64,000 bases of DNA from Amycolatopsis eburnea (GTDB taxonomy: Bacteria; Actinomycetota; Actinomycetes; Mycobacteriales; Pseudonocardiaceae): contig NZ_RSEC01000036.1 in assembly GCF_003937945.1 (NCBI RefSeq), forward strand, positions 124,001-188,000. Reading direction: 5' to 3'. The position numbers were made by a program, and so were the translations under genes. Below are positions 50,346-59,470 of the stretch, one piece after another. Each line of letters begins with the position of its first letter. The stretch's first letter is position 1. The notes below the pieces were generated by a model. The model saw only the letters and a program-made list of their open reading frames with translations, was not told the DNA's origin and did not search any database.

Positions 50346-51252
50346 CCCACTCGTCGGTGCCGTCGGTGAAGTGCTGGTGCTTCCAGACCGGCAGCCGCGC
50401 CTTGACCTCGTCCACGAGCTCCGCGCACGCCGAGAACGCCTGGCCGCGGTGCTCCGCCGCCACGGCGCACGCCAGCGCGACGTCGCCGATCGTCAGCGGC
50501 CCGACGCGGTGGCTCACCGCCACCGCGCGGACGCCGGTCCAGCGCGCCGCCAGGTCCGCGACGACGTCCGCGATCACGTCGCCCGCGCTGGGGTGGCCTT
50601 CGTAGGTCAGGTCGCGCACGCCCTTGCCGCCGTCGTGGTCGCGGACGACCCCCGCGAAGGTCGCGACCGCGCCCGCGGCGTCGTCCTCGACCAGGCGGGC
50701 GTGCTCCTCGACGGACAGCACGTCCTCGGTGACGAGCGCCCGTGCCACGCGGACCGCCGGGCCGGCCGCGACGGGCCGTGGGTGGTCTCCGCCCGCCAGC
50801 TGGTCGACGGCGTGGTCCAGGATGCCGTCCAGGACGCCCAGGCCGTCCTTCACGCCGCCGCTGGAGCCCGGGAGGTTGACGACCAGGGTCCGCCCGGCCA
50901 CGCCAGCGACCCCGCGGGACAGGACCGCCGTGGGCACCTTGGGCAGCCCGGCCGCGCGGATCGCGTCCGCCACACCCGGCAGCTCGTGGTCCAGGACGGC
51001 GCGGGTGACGTCCGGCGTGCGATCGGTCGGCGAGATGCCGGTGCCGCCGGTGGTGAGCACGACGGCGACGCCGTCCGCGAGCGCGGCCCGCAGCGCGACC
51101 CCCACCGGCTCGCCGTCCTCGACGACCACCGGCGCCGGCACGTCGTACCCGCGCCCGGCCAGCCAGGCGACGATGACCGGCCCGGTCTTGTCCTCGTAGA
51201 CGCCCTTCGCGGCGCGGTTGGACGCCACGATCACCCGCGCGGTGCGCTTCAC
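50332..51252 (-). CDS. Fused Mog (molybdopterin adenylyltransferase) - MoaE protein
   Basis: 306 residues from GTG (VKRTARVIVASNRAAKG). Residues 1 to about 160 are the Mog/MoaB domain: LTTGGTGISPTDRTPD, then RTLVVNLPGSSGGVKDGLGV, the molybdopterin-binding loops. Residues about 175-306 are MoaE, the large subunit of molybdopterin synthase: EEHARLVEDDAAGAVATFAG, then HRVGPLTIGDVALACAVAAE and the active-site Lys region VKARLPVWKHQHF. The fusion joins dithiolene formation (with MoaD) and adenylylation. It starts within the moaC stop (GTGA). Confidence 0.93.
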   Translation of the reverse strand: MKRTARVIVASNRAAKGVYEDKTGPVIVAWLAGRGYDVPAPVVVEDGEPVGVALRAALADGVAVVLTTGGTGISPTDRTPDVTRAVLDHELPGVADAIRAAGLPKVPTAVLSRGVAGVAGRTLVVNLPGSSGGVKDGLGVLDGILDHAVDQLAGGDHPRPVAAGPAVRVARALVTEDVLSVEEHARLVEDDAAGAVATFAGVVRDHDGGKGVRDLTYEGHPSAGDVIADVVADLAARWTGVRAVAVSHRVGPLTIGDVALACAVAAEHRGQAFSACAELVDEVKARLPVWKHQHFTDGTDEWVNSP

Positions 51253-51719
51253 GGCCGCTCCCAGGTTCCGGTCTTGCCGCCGTCCTTGCGGAGCAGGCGG
51301 ACCTCGTCCAGCGTCGCCGCCGGGTCGACGGCCTTGATCATGTCGTGCAGCGTCAGCCCGGCGACCGCAACGGCGGTCAGCGCCTCCATCTCGACGCCGG
51401 TGACGTCGGTGGTCTTGGCCGTCGCGCGGATCCGGACCTCGGCCTCGCCCAGCTCGAACTCCACCTTCACCCCGGACAGCGCGATCTGGTGGCACAGCGG
51501 GATCAGCTCGGGCACCCGCTTGGCACCCATGATCCCGGCGATCCGCGCGGTGGCGAGGGCGTCGCCCTTGGGGAGGCCGTCGCTCGCGAGCAGCCGGAGC
51601 ACCTCGGCGGTGGTCCGCACGGTCCCGGCCGCGAGCGCGGTGCGCGCGGTGGCGGTCTTGCCGGAGACGTCGACCATCCGGGCGGCGCCGGTTTCGTCGA
51701 CGTGGCTGAGTTCACTCAC
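51249..51719 (-). CDS. moaC: Cyclic pyranopterin monophosphate synthase MoaC
   Basis: 156 residues, GTG start. Family motifs: LSHVDETGAARMVDVSGK, then GIMGAKRVPELIPLCHQIAL with the conserved His, and GVEMEALTAVAVAGLTLHDM with KAVD and a late LLRKDGGKTGTW. MoaC turns 3',8-cyclo-GTP from MoaA into cyclic pyranopterin monophosphate. It is the promoter-proximal gene of the minus-strand moaC / mog-moaE pair. Confidence 0.96.
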   Translation of the reverse strand: MSELSHVDETGAARMVDVSGKTATARTALAAGTVRTTAEVLRLLASDGLPKGDALATARIAGIMGAKRVPELIPLCHQIALSGVKVEFELGEAEVRIRATAKTTDVTGVEMEALTAVAVAGLTLHDMIKAVDPAATLDEVRLLRKDGGKTGTWERP

Positions 51720-51767
51720 ACGCCGAGGCTACTTCCGGCGCCGGCGGGCGGGTCGCCGCGACCCCTT

Positions 51768-51800
51768 GATTCAGGATCTCGGAATCTGATAATCTGAATC
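51768..51800. promoter_or_regulatory. Operator-like inverted repeat before vapB
   Basis: GATTCAG (51768-51774) and CTGAATC (51794-51800) form an inverted repeat just upstream of the antitoxin GTG, with AATCTGA also repeated directly at 51783 and 51791 and a TGATAAT -10 within it. This is the usual layout for autoregulation by a toxin-antitoxin complex. Confidence 0.65.
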
Positions 51801-51802
51801 TC

Positions 51803-52069
51803 GTGATCGAACTATCCGCTTCCGAGGCCTCCAGGTCGTTCTCGGCCGTGCTCGACGAGGCGGAGAACGGCGAAACGATCGCCGTCACCCGCAACGGCAA
51901 GCGGGTCGCACTGATCACGCCCGCCCCGCACACGAACGGCGTCGCGGTGTGCGCGGTGTTCCACCGCTGGGCCGGCAAGCTCGACGTCGACGACCGGTTC
52001 GCGGAGAACGTGGCCAAGGTCCGCGAGACAGCGTCGGCCGAGCTGGACAGCGACCCGTGGCACGACTGA
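51803..52069 (+). CDS. vapB: Type II antitoxin, Phd/YefM (VapB-like)
   Basis: 88 residues, GTG start. The N-terminal Phd DNA-binding fold is visible: IELSASEASRSFSAVLDEAE, then NGETIAVTRNGKRVALITP. The C-terminal half (about 55-88), ending ASAELDSDPWHD, would wrap the toxin. It overlaps the toxin gene by 13 bp. It lies next to moaC, outside any visible mobile element. Confidence 0.92.
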   Translation: MIELSASEASRSFSAVLDEAENGETIAVTRNGKRVALITPAPHTNGVAVCAVFHRWAGKLDVDDRFAENVAKVRETASAELDSDPWHD

Positions 52070-52467
52070 TCCTCGACACCGGAATCCTCATCGACGCCGC
52101 CCGCGGCCGGCTGCCGTCGGGAGCCATCGGGGATGACGATGACGTCGCCGTCCCGGCGCTGGTGGTCACGGAGTACCAGGCAGGCCTGTTGCTCGACCCG
52201 AACCCGGCGCGGCGGGCGGCGCACAGTGCGTTTTTGACCGAGCTGCTGGCCGTGACGCCGGTTGTCGATTACTCGGCGAGTGTGGTCGAGCACCACGCTG
52301 AGCTGCTGGCTCATCTGCGGCGGGGTGGGCAGGTGCGCGGGGCGCACGACCTGATCATCGCGGCGACTGCTCGGGCTACCGGCCGGGTTTTGGTGACGAC
52401 GGATGGGCGGGCGCGGTTCGAGGATCTGCCGGAGGTCGAGGTGCGGGTGCTGCAGCGGAGCTGGTGA
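52057..52467 (+). CDS. vapC: PIN-domain toxin ribonuclease (VapC)
   Basis: 136 residues, GTG start inside the antitoxin gene. PIN acidic residues: first Asp in RLILDTGILIDAARG, Glu in VVTEYQAGLLL, Asp in GAHDLIIAATA and final Asp in LVTTDGRARFEDLPEV. These coordinate Mg for RNA cleavage. Most VapC toxins cut tRNA or rRNA; the target is not predictable here. A repeat field starts right after its stop. Confidence 0.92.
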   Translation: MARLILDTGILIDAARGRLPSGAIGDDDDVAVPALVVTEYQAGLLLDPNPARRAAHSAFLTELLAVTPVVDYSASVVEHHAELLAHLRRGGQVRGAHDLIIAATARATGRVLVTTDGRARFEDLPEVEVRVLQRSW

Positions 52468-53124
52468 GCGGCTGCCGGGGCTTGGTTGAGCGTGAACTGG
52501 GATGCCGCCGAGCGCCTGGGCGGCGGGGTTGAGCGGCTTGGCTGCCCGGGGACGCCGGGTTGGTGAGCTGGGCAGCTCGGCTGCCGAGGGCGGCGCCCGA
52601 CGGGATGGGCGGCGCAGCCCTCGTTCACCTCGGCTGGCTGAGCGGACGAGGCGGGCAGGCCGCCAGCCCGGCTCGGCCAGCTGAGCGGACCGACGGGATG
52701 AGCGGCGCAGCCCTCGTCCACCTCGGCCGCCCCAGGACACCGGGGGCAGCGAGCTGAACAACTCGGCTACCGAGGGCAGCGCCCGGCGGCATGGGCGGCA
52801 CAGCCCTCGTCCACCTCGGCCGCCCGAGGACACCGGGGCAGCGAACTGAACAAATCGGCTACCGAGGGCAGCGCCCGACGGAATGGGCAGCACAGCCCTC
52901 GTCCACCTCGGCCGACTGAGCGGACGACGCAGGCAAGCCAGCCAGGCTCGGCCAGCTGAGCGGACGAGGCCAGCCAGGCTCGCGCGACTGAGCGGACGAG
53001 GCGGGCAGGCCGGCCAGCCAGGCTCGGGCCGACCGGACTAGCCCGACTGGCTCTGCGGGCGGCGCCGGTCAGTGGGCCGGGTGAGCCTGGCCGGCCGCGC
53101 GGGCGGAGCCGCGCAGGTGCTGGG
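52468..53124. repeat. Tandem 93-bp repeat field downstream of vapBC
   Basis: No gene is evident. The marker CAGCCCTCGT (first copy CAGCCCTCGT with a following T) occurs at 52615, 52708, 52801 and 52893, i.e. every 92-93 bp. Units carry CGAGGGCAGCGCCCG, ATGGGCGG and CACCTCGGC, then GGACACCGGGGCAGCGA. A second shorter unit (GCTGAGCGGACGAGGC with GCCAGCCAGGCTCG) alternates with it and fills about 52910-53030. 93 is a multiple of three, and on the minus strand the unit translates to a 31-residue Arg/Ser/Gly-rich repeat, but that frame also runs through vapBC and is unlikely to be expressed. Confidence 0.8.
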
Positions 53125-54639
53125 CTAACTCCGGAAGAGCCCCACCCCCAACCCCGCCGCCAAGCGCAGGTGGGCTTGCGCCGCCGGAGCGGGGCGGGAG
53201 GGCTCGGCGGCGCAAGCCTTGTCCTGTGGCGGGCGGAGTCCCGTCGTCAGGAAGGCCGTCACCGTGTCGTTCGCGCAGCTGTTGGTGCCGAACAAGTACG
53301 TGCCGTGGCCGCCTTGGTCAGCTGTCACCAGGCGGGCTCGGTTGCCCAGTGCCTGGCGTAGTCGCAAAGCGCCGGTCAGTGGGGTTGCCGGGTCGCGGAG
53401 GTTCTGGGCCAGCAGCACGTTCGACGGGCCTCGGTCGCTGATGCGGACCGGGGGTTCCAGCGGATCCGTCGGCCAGTACGCGCAGGGCCAGATGTTGGCC
53501 GCCGCCGGGCCGAACAGGGGGTGGTGGAAGCGGTTCAGGGCTACGTTCTTCTGGTACGTCCAGACCGACTCGGGCCAGTTCGAGTCGCCGCAGATCACGT
53601 ACAGCTGGCTGGACAACAGGTTCTCGATGCCCGGGATCGTGTCGCCGGGTGGGGGTGCGATCGGCTGGCCGGTGTCGAGGGCGTGCCACGCCGTCGCCAG
53701 GTACGGGAGGGTGGCGTCGTAGTACAGCATGCCGAACGTGAGCTGGCGGAACAGCTTGCCGTCGATGCCTTGCGAGTTCGGGACCGCGTCCAGGCGACGC
53801 GCCAGGTCGAAGTACTTCGCCGTCACCTGGGCCGGCGAAGTACCCAGGCCGTTCTCCGGGTGCGACGCGGCGTACGCGGCGAAGTCCGGGAAACGGTCGT
53901 CGAAGCCCTGGGCCAGCAGGCGGGAGCCCGTGAGGTCCAGGCCGCCCGTGGAAGTGTTGCTGTCCAGCACGATCCGGTCGCTGCGCTGCGGGAACAGCGT
54001 TGTGTACACCGCCCCGAGGTACGAGCCGTACGAAACGCCGTAGTACGACAACTTCGGCTCGCCCAGTGCCGCGCGGATGCGGTCCATGTCGCGGGCCGTG
54101 TTCGCCGTTGTGACGTACGGCAGCAGCCACGCCGATCGCGACGTGCCGCACTGGTGCGCGATGCCCTTCACGTACTCGGCGCGTGCTGCCACGTCGGCCG
54201 GGTTCGTGGCGTACGGCGGGACGTTGCTCCTCAGCTGCGCCGGGGCCAGGTCACACGTCACCGGTGTGCTGTGGCCGACGCCGCGCGGGTCGAAGCCGAT
54301 GACGTCGTACGCGTCCAGCACTCCTTGCGGCAGCCCGATCAGCTTCAGGGCCGCCGGCAGGTCGAGGCCCGGCCCGCCGGGGCCGCCCGGGTTGGTCAGC
54401 AGCACGCCACGGCGGTGCGCCGGGTTCGTGCTCTTCAGCCGCGAGACGGCGACCTCGATCTGCGTGCCGTCCGGCTTCCGGTAGTCGAGCGGGACGTCGA
54501 GCGTCGCGCACTCCAGGCCCGGCAACGTCACGTCCGCCGGGCACGCGCCCCACGTCAACGGAACAGACGCCTCCGCCACCGCGGGCGCCAACGTCACGGT
54601 CATGGCCGCCACCACGGCGGCCAGCGAACTCCTCAGCAT
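53125..54639 (-). CDS. Secreted alpha/beta-hydrolase, tripeptidyl aminopeptidase-like
   Basis: 504 residues with a Sec signal (SSLAAVVAAMTVTLAPAVAEA). Hydrolase marks: oxyanion-hole NPGGPGGPGLDLP, GFDPRGVGHSTPVTC, nucleophile Ser in YYGVSYGSYLGAVY, acid Asp in NLRDPATPL and His in DQGGHGTYLFGT. The C-terminal TAP domain pattern with paired Cys (VICGDSNWPES; NIWPCAYWP) fits Streptomyces secreted tripeptidyl aminopeptidases. It would release tripeptides from exported proteins or substrates outside the cell. Confidence 0.93.
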   Translation of the reverse strand: MLRSSLAAVVAAMTVTLAPAVAEASVPLTWGACPADVTLPGLECATLDVPLDYRKPDGTQIEVAVSRLKSTNPAHRRGVLLTNPGGPGGPGLDLPAALKLIGLPQGVLDAYDVIGFDPRGVGHSTPVTCDLAPAQLRSNVPPYATNPADVAARAEYVKGIAHQCGTSRSAWLLPYVTTANTARDMDRIRAALGEPKLSYYGVSYGSYLGAVYTTLFPQRSDRIVLDSNTSTGGLDLTGSRLLAQGFDDRFPDFAAYAASHPENGLGTSPAQVTAKYFDLARRLDAVPNSQGIDGKLFRQLTFGMLYYDATLPYLATAWHALDTGQPIAPPPGDTIPGIENLLSSQLYVICGDSNWPESVWTYQKNVALNRFHHPLFGPAAANIWPCAYWPTDPLEPPVRISDRGPSNVLLAQNLRDPATPLTGALRLRQALGNRARLVTADQGGHGTYLFGTNSCANDTVTAFLTTGLRPPQDKACAAEPSRPAPAAQAHLRLAAGLGVGLFRS

Positions 54640-54683
54640 GTGATCTCCCCCTGGTGAGTCGCCTCTCAGCCTAGGGAAGGGAA

Positions 54684-54722
54684 GGACCCCGGTCGTCCTG
54701 CGAAGGAACGATTCCGGGGTCC
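54684..54722. terminator. Hairpin GGACCCCGG / CCGGGGTCC
   Basis: A 9-bp perfect stem with a long loop lies between the malic enzyme stop and the start of the peptidase gene (both minus strand). It probably ends the malic enzyme transcript. Confidence 0.6.
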
Positions 54723-54736
54723 TCCGAAGTGATGAC

Positions 54737-56128
<1,392 letters not shown>

Positions 56129-56226
56129 GGCACTTACCCCCGCATGGGAAAGGTGGCTGGGACGGGTGCGAACCTACTCCCGTGACCGCCCTCACGAGGG
56201 GCCGATACCGGTACTGACCAGTAACT

Positions 56227-56412
56227 TTACGGCTGGCGGTTGATCTCGGTCTCGGGGTGCACGTAGGGCACCGAGTCGAGCGGGAAGGTGATGTCGCCGA
56301 ACGGCGACAGCGAGCCCTGGCGGTCGGACGCGAGCTCGGTCACGGGGTGCTCGCCGGCCTCGCCCGGCCAGGTCGGGTCGATGCCCTTGTGCTTCTTCTC
56401 ACCCTTGGCCAC
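56227..56412 (-). CDS. Conserved small protein (Rv0863-like by position)
   Basis: 61 residues from GTG (VAKGEKKHKGIDPTWPGEAG), which has GGAGGAC at proper distance. A GTG 12 codons upstream (56448) would give 73 residues. The sequence is hydrophilic and Pro/Asp-rich: HPVTELASDRQGSLSPFGDI, then TFPLDSVPYVHPETE. I do not recognise a domain. Position next to the helicase-associated gene matches a small mycobacterial gene. Likely expressed because the ribosome site is strong. Confidence 0.65.
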   Translation of the reverse strand: MAKGEKKHKGIDPTWPGEAGEHPVTELASDRQGSLSPFGDITFPLDSVPYVHPETEINRQP

Positions 56413-56501
56413 AACGTCCTCCACAGCTGTGCTCGGTTCTCCGACCACAGTCTGCCTGAGCCCGGCGGCGCGGTCGCAACCGCCCGGTATCCTGGTCGTC
56501 T

Positions 56502-58739
56502 ATGCCCGCGACCTCTCTGGCGGACTGGCTGCGCGCGGAGTCCGACGGCGCACTCACCGAACTGCTCCGCACGCGGCGCGACCTGTCCACGCCGCCGCCC
56601 TCCGACAGCACGGTGCTGGCCACCCGGGCCGGCACGCCGGGCTCGGTCGCGCGTGCCTGCGAAGACCTCGACAGCTTCACCCTCGCCGTGCTCGAAGCCT
56701 GCTTGCTGGCCGGCGCGGACCGCGACCCGGTGCCGGTCGAAGACGTCGCGAAGCTGGTCGGCGCCGACGTCGCCGAGCCGCTGACCCGGCTGCGCAAGCG
56801 GGCGCTGGCCTGGGGTACCGACGACGCCGTGCGCGTGCCGCCCGCGGCCAGGGAGGCGCTCGGGCCGTTCCCGGCCGGGCTGGGTGCCTCCTCGCCGTCG
56901 CTCGCCGGCGAAGACCTCGAAGCGCGGCTCGCCGAGCTGTCCGACGACGAACGCGGGGTGCTCGCCGCCCTCGCCGCCGGGCCGCCGATCGGCCGGACCC
57001 GCGACGCCGGCCTCGACCTCTCGCTCGAGAAGGCCGAGACGCCGGTGCAGAAGCTGCTGGCCCGTGGGCTGCTGCTGCGCCGCGACGACCAGACCGTCGA
57101 GCTGCCGCGCGAGCTCGGCATCGCGGTGCGCGGCGGGGCCTTCGCGCCCGGGACGCTCACCGAGCCCGCCCTGCCGGTGCACCCGCACCAGCCGTCCACT
57201 GTGGACCAGGCCGCGGCCGGCGAGGCGATGGAGTTCCTGCGCCACACCGAATCCCTGCTGCGGGCGTGGTCGGCCGCGCCGCCGCCGGTGCTCAAGTCGG
57301 GCGGCCTCGGCGTGCGCGAGCTGAAGAAGCTCGCGAAGGACCTGGAGATCGACGAGGCGCAGGCGACCCTGCTGGCCGAGCTGGCCGTGGGCGCCGGGCT
57401 CGTCGCCGACAGCGAGACGACCGCGCCCGAGTGGGTGCCGACGACGCTGACCGACTCGTGGCTCGCGTCGCCGACCGCGCAACGCTGGATGACGCTGGCC
57501 CAGGCGTGGCTGGAGCTGCCGCGGCTGCCCGGGCTGGCCGGCGGGCGCGACGCCAAGGACAAGCCGGTCGCGCCGCTGTCGGAGGAGCTGCGCCGCCCGC
57601 TCGCGCCGGTCGCGCGGCGCCGGGTCCTCGCGGCACTGGCCGACCTCCCCGAGGGTGCCGGGGTCAAGAGCGTCGACGAGCTCGTCGCCGTGCTGGCCTG
57701 GCGGGCGCCCCGGCGCGGCGGGCGGCTGCGGGACGAGACCGTGCGCTGGACCATGGCCGAGGCGAGCGCGCTGGGCCTGGTCGGGCTCGGCGGCGTCACG
57801 ACGGCGACGCGCGCGCTGCTCGCCGATGACCGGCCGGGCGCCGTCGAGGCGATCCTGGACGCGCTGCCCGCGCCGGTGGACCACGTGCTGCTGCAGGCCG
57901 ACCTGACGGTGGTCGCACCGGGCCCGCTGGAGCCGGAGCTGGCCGCCGAGATGGACGCGGTCGCCGACGTCGAATCGGCCGGGCACGCGACCGTCTACCG
58001 GATCACCGAGGCCTCGGTGCGGCGCGCGCTGGACACCGGCCGCACCGCCGACGAGCTGCACGCGCTCTTCAAGGCCAAGTCGGCGACGCCGGTGCCGCAG
58101 GGGCTGAGCTACCTGGTCGACGACGTCGCCCGGCGGCACGGCAGGCTGCGCGGCGGGGTCGCGGCGTCGTTCCTGCGGTGCGACGACGAGGCGCTGCTGG
58201 CGGAGGTGCTGGCCCACCCGGTCGCGGCGGAGCACGACCTGCGGCTGATCGCGCCGACCGTCGTGGTCAGCCCCGACCCGCTGCACGAGGTGCTGGCCGG
58301 GCTGCGCGGGGCCGGGTTCGCCCCGGCCGCGGAGGGTCCCGACGGGCGGGTCGTCGACATCCGCCCGGGTGGCAGGCGGCTGCCCGCGAAGGCGCGCGCG
58401 GCCCGCCGGAACCCGGGTGAGCAGGCGGTGCTGACCGAAGACCAGGCGACCCGGATCGTGTCCAACCTGCGCGCGGGCGACGCGGCTTCGGCCCGGCGCC
58501 GCGGCTCGGCGGTGCGCGCGCCGGTCGGCGGCGGCGCGGACACCTCCGCCACGCTGGAGCTGCTGTCCCGGGCCACGCTGGAGCGCCGTGAGGTGTGGAT
58601 CGGGTTCGTGGACTCCCGCGGCACGGCCAGCCAGCGCGTGATCCGGCCGGTGCGGGTCGGCGGCGGGATCCTCGAGGGCGAGAACAACGAGCGGTACTCC
58701 CTCCACCGGATCACCTCGGCGGCGATCGTCGAGGACTGA
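56502..58739 (+). CDS. XPB/Ssl2-like helicase-associated domain protein
   Basis: 745 residues. It begins SLADWLRAESDGALTELLRT, then repeats winged-helix-like modules (e.g. LARGLLLRRDDQTVELP; LEIDEAQATLLAELAVGAG). The region around HVLLQADLTVVAPGPLEPEL is the helicase-associated core, and the C-terminus (RREVWIGFVDSRGTASQR, VIRPVRVGGGILEGENNERY) resembles a WYL-type fold. There are no Walker motifs, so it is not itself a helicase. The mycobacterial counterpart Rv0862c lies next to an XPB helicase (Rv0861c); no XPB gene is in this window. Confidence 0.88.
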   Translation: MPATSLADWLRAESDGALTELLRTRRDLSTPPPSDSTVLATRAGTPGSVARACEDLDSFTLAVLEACLLAGADRDPVPVEDVAKLVGADVAEPLTRLRKRALAWGTDDAVRVPPAAREALGPFPAGLGASSPSLAGEDLEARLAELSDDERGVLAALAAGPPIGRTRDAGLDLSLEKAETPVQKLLARGLLLRRDDQTVELPRELGIAVRGGAFAPGTLTEPALPVHPHQPSTVDQAAAGEAMEFLRHTESLLRAWSAAPPPVLKSGGLGVRELKKLAKDLEIDEAQATLLAELAVGAGLVADSETTAPEWVPTTLTDSWLASPTAQRWMTLAQAWLELPRLPGLAGGRDAKDKPVAPLSEELRRPLAPVARRRVLAALADLPEGAGVKSVDELVAVLAWRAPRRGGRLRDETVRWTMAEASALGLVGLGGVTTATRALLADDRPGAVEAILDALPAPVDHVLLQADLTVVAPGPLEPELAAEMDAVADVESAGHATVYRITEASVRRALDTGRTADELHALFKAKSATPVPQGLSYLVDDVARRHGRLRGGVAASFLRCDDEALLAEVLAHPVAAEHDLRLIAPTVVVSPDPLHEVLAGLRGAGFAPAAEGPDGRVVDIRPGGRRLPAKARAARRNPGEQAVLTEDQATRIVSNLRAGDAASARRRGSAVRAPVGGGADTSATLELLSRATLERREVWIGFVDSRGTASQRVIRPVRVGGGILEGENNERYSLHRITSAAIVED

Positions 58740-58829
58740 GGCTTATTCTGGTTAGGCCGCCACGCCCCACGCTGGATACCGCTGGTCACTGCGAAAGTCA
58801 TGTGGCGGCCGACGGCTGAATAAGCCTCA
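58737..58829. terminator. Nested inverted repeat after the helicase-associated gene
   Basis: An outer 12-bp stem (TGAGGCTTATTC with GAATAAGCCTCA) starts at the stop codon itself and encloses an inner 9-bp stem (GGCCGCCAC with GTGGCGGCC, 58755-58810). The 93-nt structure could be a terminator, or a longer structured RNA before the next secreted-protein gene. I see no riboswitch signature I would name. Confidence 0.6.
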
Positions 58830-58882
58830 CTGATTCCGGTGAATCCCCACCGGACCGTCGTCGCAGGTGGTAAGCCTGGTCC

Positions 58883-59470
58883 ATGAAGTGGGGAACGCGG
58901 GTGACCGCCGTAGCGGCGGCGACGATCGTGGGTGGGGCGGGCTTCTCCGGAGCGGCCGAGGCAGCCGGGCCGCCGGTCTACTCGAAGTACACCGTCAGCG
59001 GGACGACGCACATCGCGAAGCCGGGCGCCGAGCTGAAGCTCGGACCGGGGCAGTTCGACATGTACACGCAGATCGGCTCGTACACCTTCTACGGCACGAT
59101 CACGCTGCCGCCGGTGAAGGTGACCAAGGTGGTGCCCGGCATCGGCGCGGTCAGCGGCACCGTCACGCTCGGGCCCGGCAGCGCCGGCGGCTCGGTCTTC
59201 GGCGGCTTCACCGGCTCGGCGACCTGGCCGGTCAAGCTGTCGGACGTGCGCGTGAACGGCGTCCCGTACGACGTCGGCGCGTCCTGCGGCACCGCCCAGC
59301 CGGTGACGACGGAACTCGTCTCGGACGGCTTCGTCACGGGCCAGGGCGGCCGCCTCACCTCGACGTACTCGCTCGGCGAGTTCGCGAACTGCGGGTCGGC
59401 GACGCCTGTGCTCAACACGGCGGTGGCGGGGCCGGGCAACACCCTGGCCCTCGACCTCACCGCGGGTTAG
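58883..59470 (+). CDS. Secreted protein of unknown function
   Basis: 195 residues with a Sec signal (RVTAVAAATIVGGAGFSGAAEA). The mature part is Gly/Thr/Val-rich and predicted mostly beta: PGAELKLGPGQFDMYTQIGS, FYGTITLPPVKVTKVVPGIG, TVTLGPGSAGGSVFGGF, with two cysteines (ASCGTAQPV; ANCGSATPV) that can form a disulfide. It resembles numerous small exported beta-proteins of Pseudonocardiaceae, none characterised to my knowledge. It converges on the DUF742 gene (4-bp overlap). Confidence 0.8.
   Translation: MKWGTRVTAVAAATIVGGAGFSGAAEAAGPPVYSKYTVSGTTHIAKPGAELKLGPGQFDMYTQIGSYTFYGTITLPPVKVTKVVPGIGAVSGTVTLGPGSAGGSVFGGFTGSATWPVKLSDVRVNGVPYDVGASCGTAQPVTTELVSDGFVTGQGGRLTSTYSLGEFANCGSATPVLNTAVAGPGNTLALDLTAG

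Noticed and set aside
51712..52893. Long minus-strand reading frame with a 31-residue repeat
   Set aside because: It runs antisense through vapB and vapC, which have clear family motifs, and has no start with a ribosome site. The repeat is better described at the DNA level.
52468..53124. CRISPR array
   Set aside because: The periodic units are 92-93 bp and similar throughout, with no short conserved repeat alternating with unique spacers and no cas genes.
56212..56223. TACTG-AC-CAGTA as a defined TetR operator for malic enzyme
   Set aside because: The arms are only 5 bp and no regulator is encoded nearby, so it is mentioned only in the gene entry.
58830..58882. Cobalamin-type riboswitch suggested by ATCCCCACCGG and AAGCCTGGTCC text
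   Set aside because: The B12 box and the expected order of helices are missing, and the downstream gene has no link to cobalamin.
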